From assembly GCF_004216575.1 (NCBI RefSeq), contig NZ_SGWW01000003.1, positions 310,001-374,000 of the forward strand: DNA of 64,000 nt, written 5' to 3'. This document shows, one piece after another, positions 1 to 7,996 of the stretch. This stretch comes from Microcella putealis (GTDB taxonomy: Bacteria > Actinomycetota > Actinomycetes > Actinomycetales > Microbacteriaceae). Under the pieces are notes generated by a model that was given only the letters and a program-made list of their open reading frames with translations, ran no database searches and was not told the origin of the DNA. A program made the position numbers and the translations under genes. The number at the start of each line of letters is the position of its first letter. Position 1 is the stretch's first letter.

Positions 1-102
1 GGCCACGAGGTGGTCGACGACGAGCTGCGCTCTGCGTTCTCAGAAGACATGCGAACCCGAGAGGTACCGTTGCCGGGTTTGAGTGGCGTCGCCACCGACT
101 AA
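1..102 (+). CDS. 3' end of an unidentified gene (partial)
   Basis: An open frame enters from the left edge and stops at TAA (100-102), giving the last 33 residues of a protein that ends in [12 protein letters not shown]. The tail is acidic at first ([14 protein letters not shown]) and has no motif I recognise, so no function is proposed. The next gene begins 14 bases later with its own strong ribosome binding site, so the two could be cotranscribed. Confidence 0.5.
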   Translation, partial: GHEVVDDELRSAFSEDMRTREVPLPGLSGVATD

Positions 103-116
103 GCAGGAGGTACCTC

Positions 117-1181
117 GTGGCCCACGTGCCCGCCATCGTTGCCCCGTCCGCTGATGCCCCCCTCGAGATTGGCACCGTCGACCGTCGCGCCGTCGGCGCG
201 CACGACGTGCGCATCGCGATCGATTGGGCGGGCATCTGCCACTCTGACATTCACACGGTGCGCGGTGACTGGGGGCCCCAGCACTACCCGCTGACCGTGG
301 GCCACGAGATTGCCGGCCACGTGGTGGAGGTCGGCGACGCCGTGACCCGCTTCAGCGTCGGCGACCGCGTCGGCGTCGGCTGCATGGTGAACTCGTGCGG
401 CGAGTGCGAGAACTGCCGCGCGGGTGAAGAGCAGTACTGCGAGCGTGGCAACACCGGCACCTACGGCGCTGTCGACCGCGACGGCACCATCACGCAGGGC
501 GGCTACTCGACTGAGATCGTCGTCACCGAATCGTTCGTGCTGCGCGTGCCCGAGTCGCTGCCCTACGAGCGGGTCGCCCCGCTGCTGTGCGCCGGCATCA
601 CCACCTACTCACCGCTGCGCCACTGGAAGGCCGGCCCCGGTAGCCGTGTCGCCGTCATCGGACTCGGCGGCCTCGGCCACATGGCCGTGAAGCAGGCCGT
701 CGCGATGGGCGCCGAGGTGACCGTGCTGTCGCAATCGCTGTCGAAGCGCGACGACGGCCTCGCCATGGGTGCTCGCGACTACTTCGCGACGAGCGACCCC
801 GCGACCTTCGAGACGCTCGCCCGCTCGTTCGACCTCATCATCAACACGGTGAGCGCCCCGCTCGACCTCGCCCAGTACTTCGGGCTGCTCACCCTCAACG
901 GCACCTTCGTCAGCGTCGGGGCCCCGCCCGAGCCGATGCCCGTGCAGGTCTTCAGCCTGTTCATGAACCGTCGCTCGTTCGCCGGCTCGTCGATCGGCGG
1001 AATCCGCGAGACGCAGGAAATGCTGGACTTCTGCGCCGAACACGACGTCGCCCCCGACGTCGAGGTCATCACGGCGCAGCAGGTCAACGAGGCCTGGAAT
1101 CGCGTGCTGCGATCGGATGTTCGCTACCGCTTCGTGATCGACGTCGCGTCCCTGCGCGAGCAGGCAGCGCCGACCGCCTAG
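117..1181 (+). CDS. Zinc-dependent NAD(P) alcohol dehydrogenase
   Basis: This 354-residue protein is a full-length medium-chain alcohol dehydrogenase of the cinnamyl-alcohol/YahK type, which interconverts alcohols and aldehydes with NAD(P). The catalytic zinc site is visible as GICHSD (residues 40-45) and GHE (residues 62-64). The structural zinc cluster follows in [15 protein letters not shown] (around residues 90-104). The Rossmann motif [13 protein letters not shown] starts near residue 182. The GTG start is chosen because a perfect AGGAGG lies at 105-110, seven bases upstream. The physiological substrate cannot be read from the sequence; promiscuous aldehyde reduction is usual in this subfamily. 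No regulatory site stands out. Confidence 0.88.
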   Translation: MAHVPAIVAPSADAPLEIGTVDRRAVGAHDVRIAIDWAGICHSDIHTVRGDWGPQHYPLTVGHEIAGHVVEVGDAVTRFSVGDRVGVGCMVNSCGECENCRAGEEQYCERGNTGTYGAVDRDGTITQGGYSTEIVVTESFVLRVPESLPYERVAPLLCAGITTYSPLRHWKAGPGSRVAVIGLGGLGHMAVKQAVAMGAEVTVLSQSLSKRDDGLAMGARDYFATSDPATFETLARSFDLIINTVSAPLDLAQYFGLLTLNGTFVSVGAPPEPMPVQVFSLFMNRRSFAGSSIGGIRETQEMLDFCAEHDVAPDVEVITAQQVNEAWNRVLRSDVRYRFVIDVASLREQAAPTA

Positions 1182-1226
1182 CTCCTTTCCCTGCCGCGCG
1201 GCACCCGCCGTCACTAGCCTGATGAC

Positions 1227-2177
1227 ATGTCCGCGCATCCTGCACCGCCGCTGCCGATTACGACGCTGACGATCAATCCGGCGCTCGATGTGAGCACGTC
1301 GACGCCGACCGTCATGGCCGAGCACAAGATGCGCTGCGGGCCCAGCCGGCTCGACCCGGGTGGCGGGGGAGTCAACGTCAGCCGCGTCATCGCGCGACTG
1401 GGCGGACAGTCGACCGCGATCTACGCGGTGGGCGGGCCGACCGGGCAGGCTTACCGCCAGCTGCTCGAGGCCGAAGGCATCGTGGGTCGCGCCGTGCCGA
1501 TCGCCGGCTCGACGCGCGAAAACATCACCGTCGATGAGACCGAGACCGGCAAGCAGTTCCGCTTCGTGCTGCAGGGGCCCGAGGTCACCGAGCCCGAGTG
1601 GCAGGCGGCGCTGGCCGCCACCCTCTCGACGGCGCGCTTCGGCGGCTACGTGGTGCCGAGCGGCTCGCTGCCGCCCGGGGTGCCCGACGACTTCTACGCG
1701 CGCGTGACCCGCGCCGCGCACGAGTCGGGTGCCCGGGTTGTCGTCGATGCCTCGGGTGAGGCGCTCGCCGCCGCGCTCGACGAGGGCGTGTACCTGATCA
1801 AGCCGAGTGGCCGCGAGCTGGGCGAGCTGGTCGGCTCCACCCTCAGCACCGTCGCCGAGAAGACGGCGGCAGCGACCGAGCTCGTGGCGCGCGGTCGGGT
1901 CGAGGTCGTCGCGCTCACGCTCGGCGGCGACGGCGCGGTGCTCGTGACACGAGACGGTGCCCAGCATTTGGCCCCGCCGCCCATCGAGGTGCACTCGACG
2001 GTCGGCGCGGGCGACTCCTTTCTTGCGGGCCTCGTGCTGCGCCTGGCCGAGGGGCGTTCGCTCGAGGTCGCGTTCCGTGCGGGAGTCGCCTGCGGTGCGG
2101 CCACGGCGATGACGGCCGCGACAGAGCTGTGCCACGCCGACGACGTGCGCCGGCTGGAAGCGGAGCTCGCCGCCTGA
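1227..2177 (+). CDS. PfkB-family sugar(-phosphate) kinase
   Basis: A 316-residue ribokinase-fold kinase, closest in style to 1-phosphofructokinase and 6-phosphofructokinase-2/tagatose-6-phosphate kinases (opening LTINPALDVST). The first substrate-binding signature GGGGVNVSRVIARLGG is near residue 46. The C-terminal PfkB signature STVGAGDSF carries the catalytic aspartate and anion hole. It should phosphorylate a hexose phosphate with ATP in the cytoplasm, but which one is not decidable. The ATG at 1227 lies 6 nt after TAGCCT (1215-1220), the leaderless arrangement seen repeatedly in this window, so it probably has its own promoter. It ends about 120 bases before the xylan operon promoter. Confidence 0.82.
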   Translation: MSAHPAPPLPITTLTINPALDVSTSTPTVMAEHKMRCGPSRLDPGGGGVNVSRVIARLGGQSTAIYAVGGPTGQAYRQLLEAEGIVGRAVPIAGSTRENITVDETETGKQFRFVLQGPEVTEPEWQAALAATLSTARFGGYVVPSGSLPPGVPDDFYARVTRAAHESGARVVVDASGEALAAALDEGVYLIKPSGRELGELVGSTLSTVAEKTAAATELVARGRVEVVALTLGGDGAVLVTRDGAQHLAPPPIEVHSTVGAGDSFLAGLVLRLAEGRSLEVAFRAGVACGAATAMTAATELCHADDVRRLEAELAA

Positions 2178-2299
2178 CCCGCCCCGCGCATCCGGCGCTG
2201 TGCGCGTCGCCGCGGCGACCGCGCGATTCTTTCGGGCGGATGCGCGGTGCCTTTCGCGCGCTCCCGCCCCGTACCCGCCCGTTACCGCTTCGAAATATG

Positions 2300-2315
2300 T
2301 TGTGCTTGACCACAA
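2300..2315. promoter_or_regulatory. Inverted repeat TTGTG-N6-CACAA, candidate operator
   Basis: TTGTG (2300-2304) and CACAA (2311-2315) form a perfect inverted repeat overlapping the -35 hexamer of the bxl operon promoter, where a bound repressor would block RNA polymerase. A similar TTGTG-N6-AACAA stands at 12754-12769 between xylR and xylA, and TTGGC-N6-AACAA at 37446-37461 before the surface xylanase. ROK-type XylR repressors of Bacillus bind operators with TTGTT/AACAA half-sites, so the neighbouring ROK regulator is the natural candidate. The assignment is an inference. Confidence 0.5.
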
Positions 2316-2334
2316 ACGCACCCAAACGTATAGT
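2306..2334 (+). promoter_or_regulatory. Promoter of the bxl operon
   Basis: TTGACC (2306-2311) and TATAGT (2329-2334) are separated by exactly 17 bases, a near-consensus housekeeping sigma promoter. Transcription would start near 2341, leaving a leader of about 50 bases before bxlE. The -35 lies inside the TTGTG-N6-CACAA repeat, and the leader carries two more palindromes. Confidence 0.75.
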
Positions 2335-2351
2335 CAGAACGTCCCCATCAC

Positions 2352-2377
2352 TTTCGGCACTGAAGCCGAAACTTTCG
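2352..2377 (+). promoter_or_regulatory. Leader palindromes: hairpin TTTCGGC-N6-GCCGAAA and BxlR-like box CGAAACTTTCG
   Basis: TTTCGGC (2352-2358) and GCCGAAA (2365-2371) form a perfect 7-bp inverted repeat with a 6-base loop just downstream of the expected transcription start. Its right arm overlaps the palindrome CGAAA-C-TTTCG (2367-2377). As far as I recall, Streptomyces BxlR, a LacI-family repressor of a bxlEFGA operon, was described as binding a CGAA-N-TTCG element, so this is a plausible operator for the LacI gene at 10445-11476. The two repeats share GCCGAAA, so an RNA hairpin and an operator would use the same bases. Confidence 0.6.
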
Positions 2378-2389
2378 AGAGGTTCAAAG

Positions 2390-3718
2390 ATGAACAGACG
2401 AGCACCGAGGCGCTGGGCGGCTGTCGCCCTCACCGGCCTCACGATCGGCGCCCTGGCCGCGTGCTCCCCGGCCGGCGACGGCGGCACGGGCGGTAACGAC
2501 GGTGGAAGCGGTGACGACGTCACGCTGACCTGGTGGCACAACGGCACCGGCGAGCCCCTCCTGGGCTTCTGGGAAGACGTGGCCGCCGAGTTCGAAGAGG
2601 CCAACCCCGGCGTCAACGTCGAGGTCACCGCCTACCAGAACGAAGAACTGCAGCGCACGCTGATCCCGAACCAGCTGCGCACCGGCTCGGGGCTCGACCT
2701 CTACCAGCAGTGGGGTGCCGGCGAGCTGGCCGCCCAGGTTGAGGCCGGCTTCGTGAAGGACATCAGCGAAGACGTCGCCGAGCGCGCCGAGGCCATGGGC
2801 GGCGTCGTCGCCCCGTGGCAGGTTGACGGCGCCACCTACGGTTTGCCCTTCAACTTCGGTATCTCGGGCTTCTGGTACAACACCGAGCTGTTCGAGCAGG
2901 CCGGCATTGAGGGTACGCCCGAAACCCTCGACGAGCTGTACGACGCCATCGACGCCCTGAAGGCCGCCGGCATCACGCCGATCGCCGTGGGTGCGGGCGA
3001 CGGCTGGCCCGCCGCGCACTACTGGTACCACTTCGCGCTGAAGTCGTGCGCACCCGAGGTGCTGCAGGACGCGCAGAGCAGCTACGACTTCAGCGACCCG
3101 TGCTTCCTCGAGGCGGGCGAACTGCTCAACGAGTTCGTTGAGTCCGAGCCCTTCAACGACGGCTTCCTCGCCACCAGCGCCCAGCAGGGTGCGGGTAGTT
3201 CGGCCGGTCAGCTCGCCACGGGCGCCGCGGCCATGGAGCTCATGGGCCACTGGAACCCCGGCGTCATGGGCGGCATCCTCCAGGAGGAGACCGGCGACGA
3301 GAACGCGACCCCGCCGGAGTTCCTCGGCTGGTTCAACTTCCCGGCGATCGACGGCGCGCAGGGTGACCCGACCGCAGCCCTCGGCGGCGGCGACGGCTTC
3401 TCGTGCACCGCGTGGTCGCCCCCGGAGTGCACCGACCTGCTCAACTACATCACGAGCGTTGAGGTGCAGACCCGCTTCGGCGAGATCGGCGCCGGAATCC
3501 CCGTGACCCCGGGCAGCGAGGCCGGCATCGCCGACGTCAACCTGCAGCAGGTGCTCGCGGGTCTCCAGGAGTCGACCTACGTGCAGCTCTGGCTCGACAC
3601 CGCCTACGGCCCGACCGTTGGTGGCGCCATGAACGAGGGCATCGTCAACCTCTTCGGTGGCCAGGGCTCGCCCTCGGCGATCATCGAGAACATGACGAAC
3701 GCGGCGGCAACGCTGTAA
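2390..3718 (+). CDS. bxlE: Xylo-oligosaccharide ABC transporter binding lipoprotein
   Basis: A 442-residue family-1 extracellular solute-binding protein. A basic n-region (MNRRAPRR) and hydrophobic stretch lead to the lipobox LAAC, so Cys25 would be lipidated and the protein tethered outside the membrane. A Gly/Asp linker then leads into the mature domain (LTWWHNGTGEPL, typical of CUT1 sugar-binding proteins). Start choice: longer in-frame starts exist upstream, but only ATG 2390 follows the promoter, has a GAGAGG ribosome site and places the signal peptide at the N terminus. It is first in an operon with two permeases, a GH3 and a GH10 enzyme, the order of Streptomyces bxlEFGA, hence the assignment to xylobiose/xylo-oligosaccharides. 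Arabinoxylan-type sugars are an alternative. Confidence 0.85.
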   Translation: MNRRAPRRWAAVALTGLTIGALAACSPAGDGGTGGNDGGSGDDVTLTWWHNGTGEPLLGFWEDVAAEFEEANPGVNVEVTAYQNEELQRTLIPNQLRTGSGLDLYQQWGAGELAAQVEAGFVKDISEDVAERAEAMGGVVAPWQVDGATYGLPFNFGISGFWYNTELFEQAGIEGTPETLDELYDAIDALKAAGITPIAVGAGDGWPAAHYWYHFALKSCAPEVLQDAQSSYDFSDPCFLEAGELLNEFVESEPFNDGFLATSAQQGAGSSAGQLATGAAAMELMGHWNPGVMGGILQEETGDENATPPEFLGWFNFPAIDGAQGDPTAALGGGDGFSCTAWSPPECTDLLNYITSVEVQTRFGEIGAGIPVTPGSEAGIADVNLQQVLAGLQESTYVQLWLDTAYGPTVGGAMNEGIVNLFGGQGSPSAIIENMTNAAATL

Positions 3719-3721
3719 CTC

Positions 3722-4702
3722 ATGGCCCTCACCACCACGAGCACCGGGTCCGCGGCAACCGCCGCGGGCCCGGTGCCCCACACCGCGTCCCCCCGTCCGC
3801 CGCGCTCGCGGCAGCAGACCCGCGGCCTGCTGCTCATCTGGGCCTTTGTTGCCCCCGCGCTCATCGTCTACGTGACCTTCGTGCTCGTGCCGGTCGCTCT
3901 CGCCGCGGTCTACAGCTTCTTCAACTGGAACGGCCTCGGTGCCCTCGACCGCTTCATCGGCGTCGACAACTACGTGCGCGCGCTGACCGACCCGATCTTC
4001 CTCGGCGCGATGATGAACAACGGCCTCATCGTCGTCCTGTCCCTGCTCATTCAGGGCCCGCTTGCCATCGGCATCGCGCTGCTGCTCAACCGCCCCCTGC
4101 GCGGTCGAGCACTGATTCGCACGCTGATCTTCGTGCCGTACGTCTTGAGTGAGGTCGTGGCGGGTCTCGCCTTCCGCCTCATGCTGCCCCCGGGTGGCCC
4201 CTTCGACTCCTTCCTGACCTCCCTCGGCTGGGCGGGCGACAAGCCTCTGTGGCTCGCCGACCCCGACGTGGCGTTCTGGACCCTCTTCGCGGTCATCACC
4301 TGGAAATACCTGGGCTTCGCGATCATCCTGATGCTCGCCGGTCTGCAGGGCGTGCCGGAAGAACTCAGCGAGGCCGCCGCGATCGATGGCGCCAGCTGGT
4401 GGCAGACCCAGCGTCACATCACGCTGCCGCTGCTCGGGCCCACCATCCGCATCTGGGCGTTCCTGTCGATGATCGGCTCGCTGCAGTTGTTCGACATGGT
4501 GTTCATCCTCACCGGCGGCGGCCCGCTGAACGCCACCGAGACGATGGCGACCTACATGGTCGAATACGGCAACGGCCGTTCGCAGATCGGTTACGGCTCA
4601 GCCGTCGCCGTCGTGCTCTTCGTCATCTCCCTCGCCATCGCGCTGCTCTACCAGCGCTTCGTCCTGCGTCGCGACCTCCGCGGCGCGATCACGAGGGGTT
4701 GA
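3722..4702 (+). CDS. bxlF: ABC sugar permease (MalF-like)
   Basis: A 326-residue integral membrane protein with six predicted segments, the first near residues 37-60 (LLIWAFVAPALIVYVTFVLVPVA). The cytoplasmic EAA loop that contacts the ATPase is visible as EAAAIDGASWWQTQRHITLPLL (positions about 4371-4434). It begins three bases after the bxlE stop and is followed after four bases by the second permease, so all are translated from one message. With bxlE and bxlG it should form the inward xylo-oligosaccharide channel. No ATPase gene is nearby; CUT1 systems in actinobacteria commonly share a distant MsiK-type ATPase. Confidence 0.85.
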   Translation: MALTTTSTGSAATAAGPVPHTASPRPPRSRQQTRGLLLIWAFVAPALIVYVTFVLVPVALAAVYSFFNWNGLGALDRFIGVDNYVRALTDPIFLGAMMNNGLIVVLSLLIQGPLAIGIALLLNRPLRGRALIRTLIFVPYVLSEVVAGLAFRLMLPPGGPFDSFLTSLGWAGDKPLWLADPDVAFWTLFAVITWKYLGFAIILMLAGLQGVPEELSEAAAIDGASWWQTQRHITLPLLGPTIRIWAFLSMIGSLQLFDMVFILTGGGPLNATETMATYMVEYGNGRSQIGYGSAVAVVLFVISLAIALLYQRFVLRRDLRGAITRG

Positions 4703-4706
4703 CCTC

Positions 4707-5624
4707 ATGACCGCCACGCTTACTCCGGGCGCAGCGCCCAACGCGCCGACCCCGTCGTCGCCGCGAACCCGCCTCGACGACCCGACCCCCGCATCCCGCC
4801 GGCGCCGGTTCGATTGGGGCACGCCGTTCGCGTACCTGATCGCCCTCGTCATGTGCGGCATCACGGTCGCACCGGTGATCTACGTCGTCATCAATGGTTT
4901 CCGGTCAACGGCGCAGATCAACCGCGACCCCGCGGGTCTTCCCGACCCGTGGGTGGTCACGAACTACCTCGGCGTCTTCAGCGACCCGAACTTCTGGACC
5001 CAGTTCGCCAACTCGACGATCGTTGCCGTCGCCACGACGGTCGGCGTGACGCTGCTCGGCGTCATGGCGGCGTTCGTCATCGCGCGCTACCAGTTCTTCG
5101 GGCGCACCTTCCTGTTCTCGCTGTTCACCGCCGGCCTCCTCTTCCCGCTGACGGTCGCCGTGCTGCCGCTGTTCACGATGCTGCGCAGCTTCGGCCTGCT
5201 CGGCAACCTGTTCGCCGTCATCGGTCCGCAGATTGCCTTCGCGCTGCCGACGACGATCATCATCCTGGTGCCGTTCCTGCGGGCGATTCCGGCTGAGCTC
5301 GAAGACGCGGCGCTCATCGACGGCGCCGGTCGCTTCACGTTCTTCTGGCGCGTGTTGTTGCCGCTGTCGTGGCCGGGCCTCATCACGGTGGGCGTGCTCG
5401 CCTTCGTCGCCAGCTGGAACGCCTACCTCTTGCCGCTGCTGCTGCTCGGCAACCCGGCGACGGCGACCCTGCCCGTTGGTGTGCAGTACTTCTCGACCGC
5501 GTACTCGCAGGACACGGCGGGGGTGCTCGCGTTCACCTCGGTGGCGATGATTCCCGCGCTGCTGTTCTTCACCCTCGCCCAGCGCCGCATCGTCGGCGGG
5601 CTGACGGGAGCCGTGAAGGGATGA
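4707..5624 (+). CDS. bxlG: ABC sugar permease (MalG-like)
   Basis: A 305-residue permease with six predicted membrane segments and the EAA loop variant LEDAALIDGAGRFTFFWRVLLPLSWPG, typical of MalG-type partners. A disordered Thr/Pro/Arg-rich N terminus of about 35 residues precedes the first helix (FAYLIALVMCGITVAPVIYVV). It pairs with the preceding permease. Its stop codon overlaps the start of the beta-xylosidase gene (ATGA at 5621-5624), indicating translational coupling between transport and hydrolysis. Confidence 0.85.
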   Translation: MTATLTPGAAPNAPTPSSPRTRLDDPTPASRRRRFDWGTPFAYLIALVMCGITVAPVIYVVINGFRSTAQINRDPAGLPDPWVVTNYLGVFSDPNFWTQFANSTIVAVATTVGVTLLGVMAAFVIARYQFFGRTFLFSLFTAGLLFPLTVAVLPLFTMLRSFGLLGNLFAVIGPQIAFALPTTIIILVPFLRAIPAELEDAALIDGAGRFTFFWRVLLPLSWPGLITVGVLAFVASWNAYLLPLLLLGNPATATLPVGVQYFSTAYSQDTAGVLAFTSVAMIPALLFFTLAQRRIVGGLTGAVKG

Positions 5625-7996
5625 CCATTCACACCGCTCCCGCGCTCGGCACCGACGGCGCGGCCCCCTGGCACGACCGGGCCCTCGAGCCCGAGGCGCG
5701 CGTTGAGGCCCTGATCGCCGCCATGACGCTGCGCGAGAAGATCGCCCAGCTCTACGGCGTGTGGGTCGGCGCGGGTGCCGATGGCGGCGACGTCGCCCCG
5801 CACCAGCACGACCTCGACGACGCCATCGACCTCGACGAGGTGCTGCCCGATGGTCTCGGTCAGTTGACGCGGCCGTTCGGCACGCATCCGGTGGATGCGG
5901 GGGTCGGCGCGCTGAGTCTGCTCACCACCCAGCGTCGTATCGTCGCGGAGAACCGCTTCGGGATTCCCGCGCTCGCGCACGAGGAGTGCCTCGCCGGCTT
6001 CGCCGCGTGGGGTGCGACCGCGTATCCCGTGCCGCTGTCGTGGGGTGCCACGTTCAACCCCGCGCTCATCGAGCAGATGGCGACGCGCATCGGCACCGAC
6101 ATGCGTTCGGTCGGCGTGCACCAGGGGCTTGCCCCCGTGCTCGACGTCGTGCGCGACGCCCGTTGGGGCCGCGTCGAAGAGACGATCGGCGAAGACCCGT
6201 ACTTGGTCGCGACCGTGGGCAGCGCCTACGTGCGCGGCCTCGAGCAGGCCGGCATCGTCGCGACCCTGAAGCACTTCGTCGGCTACTCGGCGTCGCGCGC
6301 GGGCCGCAACCTCGCCCCCGTCTCGGTCGGGCCGCGCGAGCTCGCCGACGTACTGCTGCCGCCGTTCGAGATGGCCGTGCGCGAGGGTGGCGCCCGCAGC
6401 GTCATGAATTCGTACACCGACCTCGACGGGGTGCCGAGTGCCGCCGACCGCAGCCTGCTCACCGAGCTGTTGCGCGACGAGTGGGGCTTCACCGGCACGG
6501 TTGTCGCCGACTACTTCGCCATCGCGTTCCTGAAGCTGTTGCATGGCACCGCGACGAGCTGGGCCGAGGCGGCGGGCGCTGCGCTCGACGCTGGCATTGA
6601 CGTCGAGCTGCCGACCGTCAAGACCTTCGGCGAACCGCTGCGCCGCGCGATCGATGAGGATATCGTCAGCGAGGCCCTCATCGACACGGCCCTGCGTCGC
6701 GTGCTCGCGCAGAAGCTCGACCTCGGGCTGCTCGAGGCCAACTATGACCCCACGCCCGAGGCGCTGCGCGGCGTGACCGCCACCGACGCCGACGGTGTAC
6801 GCGGGGCCATCGACCTCGACTCTGACGAGAACCGCGCGCTCGCCCGGCAGATCGCCGAGCAGGGCATCGTGCTCGTGAAGAACGACGGGCTCTTGCCGCT
6901 CTCCGCCCCCGAGCGTGTGGCGGTGATCGGCCCGAACGCCGACGAGCGCTACGCGATGCTCGGCTGCTATTCGTTCCCGACGCACGTCGTGAGCCAGCAT
7001 CCGGGAGTCGAGATGGGCATCCATATCGACACCGTTCTGGATGCGGTGCGCGCGGAATTCGCGCACGCGCGCGTCACGCACCTGGCCGGCACCGGCATCG
7101 ATGACGGGGCCACCGCCGCCATCGGCACCGCGGCCGAGACGGCGAAGAACGCCGACGTCGCGATTCTCGTGCTCGGTGACCGCGCGGGCCTGTTCGGCCG
7201 CGGCACGAGCGGCGAGGGCTGCGACGCCGACGACCTGACCCTGCCCGGCGCGCAGCAGCAGCTGCTCGACGCCGTGCTCGCCACCGGCACGCCGATCGTG
7301 GTCGTGCTGTTGACGGGCCGGCCGTACGCGCTCGGTGAGGCTCCCGAGAAGGCTGCCGCGATCATCCAGGCGTTCTTCCCGGGTGAGGAGGGCGCCAGCG
7401 CGATCGCGGGCATCATCAGTGGCCGGGTGAACCCGTCGGGGCGCCTGCCGGTCAGCATTCCCGCGCACTCGGGCGTGCAGCCGTCGACGTACCTCGCCGC
7501 GCCGCTCGCCCGCAAGAGCGGGGTGTCGAACATCGACCCGACCGCCGCGTACCCGTTCGGCCACGGCCTCGGCTACGGCGACGTGGTCTGGACCGACCTC
7601 GAGAGCCCCGATGCGACCGTCGCGAGCGACGGCGAGGCGATGCTGTCAATGCGGCTCGTGAACCGCAGCGACCGCGACGCCCATGAGGTCGTGCAGCTCT
7701 ACGTGCACGACCCGGTGGCGAGTATCGTGCGACCCGTGCAGCGACTCATCGGCTACCAGCGCGTGACCGTGCCGGCGGGCGCGACCGTCCGTGTGGCCGT
7801 CACCGTGCCGATGGATCTCACGAGCTTCACCGGCCGCGACCGGCGCCGCATCGTCGAGCCGGGCGAACTCGAATTCGGCTTCGGGCGCTCGAGCGGCGAC
7901 ATTCCGTTGACGCACCGCCTGCGCGTGACGGGGCCCGAGCGCACGCTGGGCGCCGACCGTGCGGTGCACGCTCGGTTCCAGGTGATCGGGGCGTGA
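5621..7996 (+). CDS. bxlA: GH3 beta-xylosidase/beta-glucosidase, intracellular
   Basis: A 791-residue glycoside hydrolase family 3 enzyme with the N-terminal barrel, the alpha/beta sandwich and a C-terminal fibronectin-like domain (ending around EFGFGRSSGDIPL). The nucleophile is Asp297 in GTVVADYFAI. The probable acid/base is Glu532 in GTSGEGCDADDLTLPG. No signal peptide is present, so it acts on imported oligosaccharides in the cytoplasm, releasing xylose (or glucose) from non-reducing ends. The ATG at 5621 is preferred over the long upstream extension because it overlaps the permease stop as ATGA and is preceded by GAAGGG. Context favours beta-xylosidase; some GH3 enzymes with this layout are beta-glucosidases or dual-function. 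Confidence 0.87.
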   Translation: MTIHTAPALGTDGAAPWHDRALEPEARVEALIAAMTLREKIAQLYGVWVGAGADGGDVAPHQHDLDDAIDLDEVLPDGLGQLTRPFGTHPVDAGVGALSLLTTQRRIVAENRFGIPALAHEECLAGFAAWGATAYPVPLSWGATFNPALIEQMATRIGTDMRSVGVHQGLAPVLDVVRDARWGRVEETIGEDPYLVATVGSAYVRGLEQAGIVATLKHFVGYSASRAGRNLAPVSVGPRELADVLLPPFEMAVREGGARSVMNSYTDLDGVPSAADRSLLTELLRDEWGFTGTVVADYFAIAFLKLLHGTATSWAEAAGAALDAGIDVELPTVKTFGEPLRRAIDEDIVSEALIDTALRRVLAQKLDLGLLEANYDPTPEALRGVTATDADGVRGAIDLDSDENRALARQIAEQGIVLVKNDGLLPLSAPERVAVIGPNADERYAMLGCYSFPTHVVSQHPGVEMGIHIDTVLDAVRAEFAHARVTHLAGTGIDDGATAAIGTAAETAKNADVAILVLGDRAGLFGRGTSGEGCDADDLTLPGAQQQLLDAVLATGTPIVVVLLTGRPYALGEAPEKAAAIIQAFFPGEEGASAIAGIISGRVNPSGRLPVSIPAHSGVQPSTYLAAPLARKSGVSNIDPTAAYPFGHGLGYGDVVWTDLESPDATVASDGEAMLSMRLVNRSDRDAHEVVQLYVHDPVASIVRPVQRLIGYQRVTVPAGATVRVAVTVPMDLTSFTGRDRRRIVEPGELEFGFGRSSGDIPLTHRLRVTGPERTLGADRAVHARFQVIGA

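Noticed and set aside
609..2321. 570-residue open frame on the minus strand over the alcohol dehydrogenase and sugar kinase genes
   Set aside because: It is the antisense shadow of two well-supported genes, is Arg/Ala-rich without domain motifs, and arises from third-position GC bias.
2384..4417. 677-residue minus-strand frame opposite bxlE and bxlF
   Set aside because: Shadow of the binding protein and permease; its low-complexity Glu/Arg/Gly composition fits no protein family.
5423..7564. 713-residue minus-strand frame opposite the GH3 gene
   Set aside because: Shadow frame; the opposite strand encodes a complete GH3 with catalytic residues.
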